Origin: Apricaphanius iberus
Taxonomy: Eukaryota; Chordata; Actinopteri; Cyprinodontiformes; Aphaniidae
NCBI GenBank assembly: GCA_028564705.1
Contig: JAPXFQ010002889.1
Span: 1,488,001 to 1,552,000 of the forward strand
DNA: 64,000 nt
Reading direction: 5' to 3'
In this document: piece by piece, positions 31,201 through 43,200 of the stretch
Numbering within the stretch: position 1 is the stretch's first letter
How the letters are laid out: each line of letters opens with the position of its first letter
Notes under the pieces: model-generated
Databases searched by the model: none
What the model was told of the DNA's origin: nothing
Seen by the model: only the letters and a program-made list of their open reading frames with translations
Program-made: the position numbers and the translations under genes

Positions 31201-34200
31201 CCCATTCTTTCATAATCACTTCTTGGAGTTTGTCAGAATTAGTGGGTTTCTGTTTGTCCACCCGCCTCTTGAGGATTGACCACAAGTTCTCAATGGGATT
31301 AAGATCTGGGGAGTTTCCAGGCCATGGACCCAAAATATCAACGTTTTGGTCCCCGAGCCACATAGTTATCACTTTTACCTTATGACACGGAGCTCCATCG
31401 TGCTGGAAACTGCTTTGTTCTTCACCAAACTGTTGTTGGATTGTTAGAAGAAGTTGCTGTTGGAGGGTGTTTTGGTACCATTCTTTATTCATGGTTGTTT
31501 TTGGGCAAAATTGTAAGTGAGCCCACTCCCTTGGATGAGAAGCAACCCCACACATAAATGGTCTCAGGATAATTTACTGCTGGCATGACACAGGACTGAT
31601 GGTAGCGCTCACCTTTTCTTCTCTGGACAAGCCTTTTTCCAGATGCCCCAAACAATCGGAAAGATGCATCATGGGAGAATCTGACTTTGCCCCAGTCCTC
31701 AGCAGTCCATTCACCAAACTTTCTACAGAACATCAATCTGTCCCTGTTGTTTTTTTGGAGAGAAGTGGCTTCTTTGCTGCCCTTCTTGACACCAGGCCAT
31801 CTTCCAAAAGTCTTCGCCTCACTGTGCGTGCAGATGCGCTCACACCTTCCTGCTGCCATTCCTGACCAAGCTCTGCACTGGTGGCACTCCGATCCCGCAG
31901 CTGAATACTCTTTAGGAGACGATCCTGGCGCTTGCTGGACTTTCTTGGATCCCCAGAATCCTTCTTAACAAGAATTGAACCTATATCCTTGAAGTTCGTG
32001 ATAATCCTATAAATTGTTATTTAGGTGCAATCTTAGTAGCCACAAAATCCTTGCCTGTGAAGCCATTTTTATGCAGCACAATGATGGCTGCACATGTTTC
32101 TTTGCAGGTCACCATGGTTAACAATGGAAGAACAATGATTTCAAGCATCACCCTCCTTTTAACATGTTAAGTCTGCCATTCTAACCCAATCAGCCTGACA
32201 TAATGATCTCAGTACATCACAGAAACAACTGAAGCAAAGATCTCAAAGCAGTTAAGCAGCAAACTTTGTGAGAACTAATATTTGTGTCATTCTCAAAACT
32301 TTTGGACACGACTGTACACAAAAAAAATAAAATGTTTACTCAGTGTAGTAAATCTCTGTATGACATTTTCATATTGTTTATTAAAAGACTGAAATACATG
32401 ACCTAGCCACATTTAATTGTAATGATTTGTTGATAAGTACCGTACAAACCTGTAAGTCTGTCAAGAAATCCACACCTGAACCATAAGCAGTAAAAGACCT
32501 GTGCAGCAAGAAGTTAGTGGACAATCTTTTGCTGACTGAATCAGAAAGACCCTGTGACCCTGCTCTATACCAACTGTATTAGAAGCTATGGAAAACTCAG
32601 AGACAAATGACATCATGCATTCAGAGATGTTTTGTGTTGTGTTTCAGCGTCTCCACAGATTCATGTGGTGTTGTAAAAACAACCAGCAGTAAATCACACC
32701 CATCCTGACTGAATGATACACCAAGTAGAGGTGAACTTAGCAAAGCCAGCTGATTTAATGTAGGGCTGCATGAGTCGTGTCTCACCTCCAGCGGTATTGC
32801 TCCGGTCCCACACATAGGATCAAGTATTATATCAGACTCCTGAGGTTTACAAAGCCTGTCAACACACAGAGGACAAAGGCAGCACCAATATGATTTACTT
32901 TCTCTCATTTGTTATATAACTAGCAGCACATGGCACTAGGCACCTCTTCTAGATCACCAAATCTTCAAATTCGGTAGAGTACATCTGTACAGTTTTCTTA
33001 TGAGCTAAAATGAGACAGACATCATAAACAAGAAAAATCATGAGCAGTTAAAGGTTGGATATAGAACATGAGCATGATGTTGGGTTGCCTGGTTCACTGC
33101 CGACACGTCCAGTGACCAACCTGAACTGGGTCCAGTGAGGAATGTATTTTAGAGTTCAACTAACAGCTATTGATAGCCAAGTTAGCTAGTAAGTTAGCTT
33201 ATCGATCCAGGAGGAAAGTCGTCGTTTCCGCGTTTGATGCCATTGAAATGCTTTATGTGAGTCCATCTTCTTCTGCGTTCACTCTTCTCCTGAGACGGAT
33301 AATAATATCTCGAGGTCTCTGAAGAAGCTGCTTGACTTACTGACTCCACCATTCTTCCCAGTACAAGCCGAACTGTCTCGACCATATAGTTGTAAATGTA
33401 CATTTTATTATATTTTAATTCAAATATAATTTTTAAATGAAATGTACTTTCATTCTGCACCCCTCTAAAAGCCTCGTGGATTTATTTTTTAATGAAAAGT
33501 GACAGTTTGTAGTTTTCGGACGATGGGGGCAGTACATACCTAAATCATGGCGAGCAAGCAGTATTTTTGTGTTCGAGTGACGACGGCTGGCCATACAGGC
33601 TAAATATCGCAATTGTGCACATTTATATCACGACTCTCTTTCATCACAGGCAGCAATTTAAGAGGTAAATGTGTATAACAACATCATTTGTGAAAGGGAA
33701 GAGAGAATTTTATAGGTTAGTGATATTATTTAGATATTTCTGTAAATTAATAAACTGTAATGTTAGATGTAATGACCTCAATGGAAGAAATGAAACTTTT
33801 AGGGTAGTTTGGTAGAGGTAGGTAGAGTGGCACTAGTTTATAAAACAAAACAAAAAACAAGAGAACACAATGCCAATGTTTGCTCTAGTTTTGTCCCGGT
33901 GTTGATTGTCTCTGTGGGCTACTGCTTCTGAGAGCGCACCTCGCCCCAAGCGGGGACAGCGACCTGGGTTGGGAGCATCTCAGACTGAGTTGGTCGGTCG
34001 GTCAGGGTTGCAGAAGTTTTTTTTTTTTTTTTAAAGTCTGTACTTAGAGTTCTTCACTTAAACGTATGAGGATGAGGGGATTGTGATGTAACCGTGTATT
34101 CAAAAATCAGTAAAGGCGTTTTGTCCACATCGACTCATACAGAAAGGAAAACAGTGTCCAATATGTCGACCCCCATACACTAGGACCCACGCCCATGTAT

Positions 34201-37200
34201 TATGGACCCACTTTTTATGGTTATATGTTGTGAAGCAGCCAATACTTTTCAATGATTGGGCATCATTTTATTCATTTTCAACAATATTTTGATGGATATT
34301 TCCAGAGATTTAAAGTACACACTGTCACTTGAAGGTCAAATGAAAAGGAAAACTTACTAAACTTCTAATATTTCCATGAAAATGACCATAATAAAAAATG
34401 TTTGTATTTGCAGTGCAATCTAAAAGAACAAATACAAGATATCCACTAAGTTTAATAGATATATTTCATTGATGCTGAAAGCACCCACTACAGATTTCCA
34501 ATGGGATTGAGATCTGGGGTCTGTGAGGGCCACTCCAGGACCTGGATATTTGTGACCAACTTGGAGTCATGCTTTGGATCATTATCTTGTTGAAAGACCC
34601 ATCTTGCAGCAGAGTTCTTCACGTTTTTTTATCCCAGTCCCAACATTCTGCTCTTTTTTTATGATCCCATGAACACAAGTAAGGTCACCAGACCTTGGAC
34701 AGAGACCTCAACAGAGTCTTCCTTAACACACCAACTCCAGAAGATATCAGATGAGTCACATTCACCTTGGTTGAGACCCAGGGATCCTTGACATCTCCAG
34801 TTATGGTTCTCGCCAACAGTTTTCAAATCTTCCAATTACGGCCACACGCAGGTTTGTTTGTAACATAATTTGTCACCTTTGCAGTGAGGCATCATACAAC
34901 TGTTCTAGACACCATGAAACATTTGGAAATGGCAGTGCACCCTTCATCCACATAATAAACGTCTACCATCCTCTTTCTGAAGTCCAGATTGATATGTTTT
35001 TTTTGTTGTTGGCATGACTAAAAAGGTCAGCAGAGTCCAAGTGTGAACATGGCACTGGCCCTGCTAACCAGAGTTCCTTATATACGGTTCTTTGTTGATT
35101 GATTACTCAGGAGTGGTTTTTAAGCTAACTGGATGATCAGATTTATATTGGAAGAAAAGAAAGAGCAGGAGGGCTAATAGTTTTGGTCTTGTCGTTTTTC
35201 AAAAATATACAACTCAAACTTTAGAGGGATTATTTTCTTTGTTGTATTGCAAGCAATGAACTTATGAGCTGTGTTTATTATGGTCATTTCTATTGAAATA
35301 TTGTGAATTTTGTTTGATTTCATTAGGGGGGTAATAAGTCTACCTTAACTGCAGAAGTTACTGTTATCCTAATTAACTCCTGCTAATTCGTCCACCCTTT
35401 AATTAATATTACCTCATTTGATTAATTCTAATATGCTGTTTTCTCACTGCAGAAAGATTCTGGAAAGTTGCGACTAGTCTTTTGTTGGTGTCACCTTGCA
35501 GCTTACTAAGTCTTCAGATTGTCTTTAGTTCACATGGCCTTTCATATGAACAGTAGGTGGGAACGTGCATGCTTGCATGTCCGTGGGTGTGAAAGGGTGT
35601 ACCCCACCAAGTCTTTCTTTGCCAACACTAACTACTTTATCTTCTAAGCAGACATAATTTGACCATAAACAGTAAGTGGTCCAACACTCCTTCCCTGCAG
35701 CAGGTTACTCTCTGTGATTTTTCAACAATATTTGTGTCTGAAACTGCTGCCAGTCAAAACATTTTTGCTTGTCAGTCAGTTTCTTGAAGCCAATTAAAAC
35801 CAAACCTGTTTGTCAAGTCTGAAATACTTTTATCACAACCCATTTATAACATTGCTACGGTGCTCTCCATTGTTATCTGCTCACTGTGCAAACTGTTTAC
35901 ACTCTTTTAGAGGAAATTAAGCACTTTGGCACATGTAGATGCTAAATATAACTAAATTAACAAAGCCAGTAAACATGTTTTTGATGTTTTGACGCAGAGT
36001 CTTTAAACGTAAGCAAAAAAACCTGATGGCCAATAAAGCGAAAATGGGATGTCAATGGGTATTACAGTAGGAAAATGAGCCAAAAAAAAACTGCATACCA
36101 ACACAGTCTTTAATGGCAATTTCCGTCCAAGAGACTGAAATGCGTTAAAAAACCTGAGTGGTGAGTGTAAAACTAAGTTTATGCTTCTACGTTTTGACGG
36201 AAACGGATTGACGCAACGCCATTATCTGTCAATGCAAGGGCTCTCCGTCACCTACGCAAAGATGCACGGAGTAGAGGCCCAGTTTTTAACTATCCTTCTC
36301 CATCAACAGATAGTGTATGCATCTGATTGGTCAGTTTTAGCAACAACCAGAGATCGCATCACCAAAACGGTGCTCTATAGTCGCTGCAATCAGTAGTTAA
36401 TGCAGCGTTTAGCCACTATATGCTTTATATTGAAAGGATAATTTATCTAATCTGTTCCTTTGGCGATCTTGAACACAAGGAGGTGTAGGAAAACAACAAA
36501 AAACGGCTGCTGTGTTTGTTTCCATGTGTTTCTAGAGCATTCTATAATCTGCACTTCTAGTAAAAAGCTTTACAGCTTAATCAAAACTTACTTTCTGTCA
36601 TTCATTGATCCTTGAGGAAGAAATGCGTTCAAAAGCCTAGAAAAAAACAGAAGCGGCGCTGTGTGATAGTAGGCAGAGACGCCATGAAAACCTAGCACCT
36701 CCTGCTGTCCTGGTAGAGCAGTGCTGAAAAAACAATAGAGAATGGAGTGGAAGAGCGGAGTACTATAAACAGAAAACGTCTCTGTCAATACGTCTGCGTC
36801 CGAGTGCAAATTTGCGGTCGGAGAAGCATAAACTAGGCTTAACAGGAGAAGAGAAGCCAGGACCCTTGGTGGGGCAGAGATCGTAATCAATAAAATATTT
36901 AAGCCGCACCATCTTAAAAGGAGTAAAAATTTAACTGTTCCCATGATATACTGCATAAATACAGAGTAACAAGTATCAAATCTTGATACTTATCTTCTTG
37001 GAAAATGTAAGTCAATACAGGAGTCACCTGCCTATTTTGTTACACTACCTAAAATAAACAATAAGCCGTGACGTACAACATTTTTTTCTTTTGTTCTTCT
37101 GTGAGGCACTAGTTCTACCTGTCTTTACAATCTGTAGATTTGCTAAGTCAACCAGCACAGCTTCTCTTTGCCACAGCATGCCTGGCTTTATGACAACGGC

Positions 37201-40200
37201 AGGAAAGAAAACATAAAATGTTATCAGGTCCCTCGTATCATGAAAAAAAAACGAGAGTCACCTGAGCATGCCGTAGCACAAGGTAGATCGCAGAGTAGTG
37301 GGTCCAAAGTGACTGATGTTCCTCCTGTGAAGACTCTCCTCTGTGAGTGCAATCCCAATCACTACCTCTTCATTATGTATGTTGAGTAAAACCTGCAACA
37401 CAAGATTCTGTTTTAATAGGGAACTTACTGTAGAATTTCATTAAACATTACACTGGGAATTAACAATTGAGAAAACTTTTTTCAAAAAGGATGACATCTT
37501 CATGGTATATTATCCTTTAGTAAAAACAGTGGGGATCAATCAAGGGGCAGCCATAAAGACACACCAACCATTGGTTGCACCCTTAACCCTTAATAGTCCC
37601 TCAAATAAATGCAACACTCAGGGATTATTAAGGGTTAATTATGTGCATGCTCAGTAAATGAGGACTGGGCGCTCCCTTTGAGTTACGCATGGTTGCACTA
37701 ATATGAGAGTTTAGGCCGCCTACATAGCTTCTCTGCTTCTGTTAAATACCTCATAACCCTTCACTGCATCACCGTCACATGACCAAGAAGCAAGAAGATG
37801 GAAATAAACATTGTTTTTCAATATCGGCTCAGTTTCACTTATTGGGCTATTGTAGCTGTATACCCTGGCTGGCTATTGTCACTAACGTAGCTTCACATAA
37901 TATTTATGCTCAGTTGAAAATCAAAAACACTTAAACTGCCTGAAACTGAATTAGATTACTTTATATAAAATAAATATTCTTTAAAGGTATTGTGGCGGAT
38001 CTTTTTCTTCTGGATGGATCATCTAAACTATTGGTCCTCCAAATTGTCAATCATCCTGAGAGTCTGCATGCGCACTCCTACATGTTTATCTGTATTACTA
38101 CGCCATTATCCATTCCTTCTGCCTCACCGGATTGTTTCAAAATGGCTGTGGGTCGCTAGAGCAAAGGATTCTTTGAGCTCTATGAGATGAAGAGAAAGGG
38201 CTCGGAAGAGAGAGAGACAGGGTTTTTCCTGCGTTCAAATTTGTGCGGCGGCCACCTCCAGCTAATTTTACACGCTCCAGCCTGATATCACTCTGCTCCC
38301 GGCTATATGGATGTTATTTTACCTACAGTTGCAGCGTTACGCCACTATGGGGCGCTGTATCAGCAGCGTTGCACCGGGATGAGCTGAAGAAACTACAGAA
38401 AAAAGATCAAAACGTGTTTGGGGTTTTTTGAGAGTGTAAAAATAGTTTTTTCCCGCTAGTTGGTGCTATCGGGAAAATCAGCCCCTACATTAAAAAGTGA
38501 CCTCGTGAGGAGAGTCAGGACTGTAGGTGAAACAGTGCAGAGAAATTAGCGTAACAGGCAGTTAAAAGGTAATCATAGTTTTGACAAGTTGTGAAAATTG
38601 TTCCAGGTCTGAACGTAGTTTGCAGGCAGGGACTGGCGAGGGTCAGAATGCAGGACAGGACAGTTTCTCAAAAACACAGAGCCAGTGGGTTTTACAAGCA
38701 GTGGCTGGATCTAAACATATTATGGAGATACTATAGAGAGCTTTCCTCCTGTCTAATTCACTGGGAAACAGGAAGAGAAAATATATTTATTAAATGCGAA
38801 GAGTAGGTAAACAAATATGTGTATTTCAACAGTATATCCTCCTCTCTACTACCACACACTGTCATGTTTTCTTTCTGCGCAGATGCTACTTTCAAGATTT
38901 TTACAGACTCCTTTCTGCTCCAAAAACGTTCTGCAATGTTGCAGGTACCATTCAAGATGGAAAAAATACGTTGTCTGAATGTCGTGGGTCCGGCAGAAGT
39001 TTTTTTTTTTTTTTGTTACAGTGGATGGGGGAAAAAATATTAATACAATATTTTTGGTTGACTCCCACTTGTGGAGAGAGCTTGTATGAAAATCTCTCCA
39101 ATTTTGCATTGAATGCAGAATATTCTCGATATCTTGGCAACCAGCGTTCCCAGAAAGAGATTTGATTCGTCCACCTGAAACAGCAGATTCACCGCAGGTA
39201 CCCGTTCTATTGCAGGACTGTGATCTGTAAATTCAAGTTAAAGCTTCCCTGCACAGAATGGGCAAAAACAGCAAAGGTTGCAAAGGGAACGAGTTTTATT
39301 GTTGCGCATATTCTTCTGGGGCGAATACGTATAAATTTGCTATCATTGTGCTATAAATGAATTTTAATGTCTACCATTTGAGAAACAAAACACATAATCC
39401 TTTGTCTTTCAACTGTTGTTAATTGAAAAAAAAAAAGTGATGTTCTGTTTATACCTTCCAGTGCTTATTTTGATGAAACGTGAAACATAATAGTAATATC
39501 AGGCTATGAATAGTTAACAATTGTTCCCATCAAACCACACTCAGGTTTAGGGTTAGCCTATTGTCCCCAGCACTCTTTAAAAAAAACTGACGCCCTTGCA
39601 CTCAGGCATACTGAAGAAGGCATGGACAGTTATTTATGCCAAAAGCACTGTACTCTCTGTCTGGTTGCTAGATGTGTGGATAAATCCCTACAACTTAATG
39701 CACTTTCAGTTTAAAGTTAGTTCCTTATTTTCATATGTATATTGTTTTAATAAAATAATGCTTTATCATGCTATTTGTCGTATTCTGATTAGAACGCTAA
39801 ACTAAAAAATATGTTGCATGTAAAAAAGTGAGTCAGATGAATGTGTTGGAGCATGGTCAGGATGGTACCACCTCTGCCTCAGTTTGAGCCAGGAAAAAAC
39901 CTGCAAGAAGACCAGAGTGTTTTTAGGAGATTCTTTTCAATGATGGTGTGTCGGGCTACACATTGATTCCTCTGTTGCAAAGTTTCTACCCAGCAGGTAA
40001 GCTAAAGTTTGGGGTTACTCCGGCTTCAGAAGCAAGCCTTTGGCGCAGTTGTATCCGCTCCATGGGAGAAGCTCTCGGTGAGATGTTGGAGGGAGTCTCC
40101 TCTTTAATAAAACAAATGTGTGTCGAATATCCAACTAACTTTACCGCAGTAAGTTTGGCATGTTATTGGGAGAAATACATTTCAGATTACTGCTAGGATA

Positions 40201-43200
40201 AGTTATCTACGTCTATATGGTGACTTTCACGGGAAGATTAATTGCTGTGACTGACTGAGCTTGTTTTTCTTCTGTTTAAAAGTGGAGAGGGTGGTTCTTT
40301 CCTGAAATTCGTAAAAATCCTCCACTTTACCTTTAAATCTTTGCAAATAAGATTTAAATGTATAAAACCATTATTTAGATTTTTTTTCTCAAAACCCTAA
40401 GATGTGGAACCTGGAGTTTTTTCAAAAACATATTTCATTTCAAATCTCTTCTTTTGTGGCCATTTTCTTTGGAACCTAGTTTGCATCTATTTTCATTAAA
40501 GGCAATCTAATTTAGAAAACTAGGATATCTGCATCTGCAGCCAGATTGTAAATCAGTATTTAAAGTCATCTTTCATACACCATATGGGTTACATTGGCCT
40601 GAAGGGAAATAATCCAAACAACATATGGCTGTGATCAAACTTAAAGCTGCTAGATTACGGAGATTTGAAAGAATGAATGATTGAGCCCGGAAAAACAATC
40701 GATCTTTCGCACTTAAAGTTATCACTCTTCATAACTTTTGGCCTACTTCTCAGTAGCTATTGTTTCCATTCGGGATTTTTGGTCATATTTCTCGATATCT
40801 GTCAAGGAAATGATGGAATTACTGTGAGCAACAAGTCTGGACAAAATTGTACAAGAAAAATACTCTGATGATACATGCCCTGCAAGCAAGAGAAAAGTGT
40901 AACCTTGAAAACTACTTTAAAACGTTGAATTAGAAAGGCAGCTACATTTACAGCAACTTCTGCCATCTCACACTTCACTAACTGTAGGTTTTTATCAGTT
41001 TTTCCCAGGACAAAAACCAGCATATCTAAAAAGGAAAATGTCAGCTAATATGATTGTGATAAGATCTTTTGAAACTCCCGTAAGTAAATATGAGCTAATT
41101 CCTTGAACGTTTATCTCAGTGAACAGAGCTTTTATTGGCATGGGTGCTGGAATTTAATATGCCTACAGTTGAAGTGTGCCTACCTCTATGTCAAACTTTG
41201 TCATGTCTGCTTTCCACTGGAAGAATTCCTGTACAGCCCCACCAAAGTCTCTGGCTGCCTCATTAGAAGAAAAGCTGTGTTTGTCACCGGCTCTATTGCA
41301 CGTCACACGAAACTTAATGAGTTTGGCCTCGGGTGCACTGTCCTCCACGTCCTGCTGGCACGTTTCAGAGTCAGGCGTCACCTCTGCCTTGGCCTCAGAG
41401 TCGACCGGAGATGTCTCTTGAGGTAACTCTCGATGCGCCGCTTCAGCAGCGGCCATTTCACAGGCCTCGGTGTTAGATTTAGCTCTTGTGGCGTTTCCGA
41501 CTTTCCTGTAGCCTTTCTTCTTTTTTAGAGTTCTGTTGAGTCTCCAGACCTCGAGAGCATTATTCCAGGGAAGTTTAGAGGCAAGCTCCTGCAACTCGCT
41601 CAGCGTCTCCTCCTGTACAAACCATTTGTCATGGTTATTGATATGATGAATAATATGCATTTCACATAGAGAGAAGAGAGCCGAGTCATGCTCACCTTAG
41701 ACTCTTTGAACTGGTAATGATCATATTCTGCAACCACAACAAACAGGTTGTCAACAGAACGCAAAAGATGGACCTGCAACAAAGAAAAAAAAAAACCAAT
41801 GAGATACAGTACATACATTTAACAAAATGCCATGAACTGGTTTACATAACATCACTGAATTCTATATAAACAGAAAACCCAAAGGAAATGCAGTGACGTA
41901 AGCGTTTACACTGTTTAATAAATAAATAAATGCTGCCAGCAGTGAGCTTCTTGGTCATAAGTGATCAGCCCGTGATGTGCTGTGATCAGTTGTTTTTCAC
42001 TGAAGATTACTCCATGCTGGGATAAAGGGGGGTATTGGGGTGGTGTCCGGACTGTCTATCTACAGTATTATGTATAAACCAAGGGGCAAACTCCGCCCGC
42101 AGAAAGTGAAGCCAACCCAGAAGTATCAAAAATTGCAGTTCAGCCCTCATCCGCTGGGGGCTGGCTCCAAAAAGGAGCAATTTCCCATTGCCTCCCATGT
42201 TAAGAAGGCCAACTTTACAGCCTAGTTCAAAAAACCATTTTAGGTTAGATAGTTCAGGTTTACCGTCATGAAAACTCTGAGGGGGGTGAATTTTTTTCTA
42301 ACTTCTCAGTTTATTTGTAATTTAATCTTGAAACTATTAATAATTAGGGCCGTGTCCTTTTGATTGACAGGTCCATCTAGGCTAACGCTGGTGGCTAATG
42401 GTGGCTAACTGTAGCTAATAACTTGCTCCGTAGTCTGCTGTCCCCCTCTGCTTGCAGGGAAGCTCTTCACAGCCTGGGACTAACGTAAAGACTTCAGTCA
42501 TTTGGTGTTTCTGAACTCCACTATCAGTTGCCTCTGCAGTTTTTATTCGGTTTTGGATGTTAATCTGCAATTATTGTACAAAAGACGGCTTGCTGTGGTG
42601 TTGATTTCAGTAACAGACTGTCATATGCTTTGGGGGGGGATGCTGTTTTGGTCGGAGCTTTTATTTCTTTCTACATCATCTTGACATCACTCTTGGTTGC
42701 AAGGCGTGAGCTTCATTCATAAATCCAGTGATGCAGCAATATTGCGGTAATATTACCACCAAGCATGCCTAGCATGAACGCCACAATATTGGCGCTTCAC
42801 TATGCCACCACGGCATATTCAGGAGAAATATGTCTTTCAAAAATGCCTATTGAAACCTCCAATTTCTTTTAAAACGGCTTCCATGCAGCAGGGATTTTTA
42901 TGTTTTAATTAGGTCTGGATTAATAGTTCTCTGGGCTAACTATTGTTTTTTTTTTTTTCCAGAGTGAATGGCAATCTGTTTCATATTGTAAGGACATCCC
43001 TATCATACATGCCCATTCAGGCGACCCCGTGTTTTGCTGGTAGATGTAATTCTTGACTCTAGCTAGCTGTTTTCCTATATGTAATTGATTTTTTATGTTG
43101 GTGTTCACAATGATGCGGAAAAATTAATCCCTCTTCATCTAAACAAAATCTGAAGGTTCGGGGTCAAAACTGGTTGATCTTCGACTGTTCTTCATTTCAA

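Larger units (their letters stand above)
32856..37261 (-). other. thumpd3: thumpd3 intron 4
   Basis: A 4.4 kb intron with a Tc1-like relic (34290-35345) and a complete PIF/Harbinger miniature element (36171-36839). Positions 33100-33700 include AT-rich text that may be another old repeat. No exon is supported. Confidence 0.7.

Noticed and set aside
36588..36956. 122-codon minus-strand frame
   Set aside because: It straddles the right end of a non-coding Harbinger-like element and shows no transposase motif.
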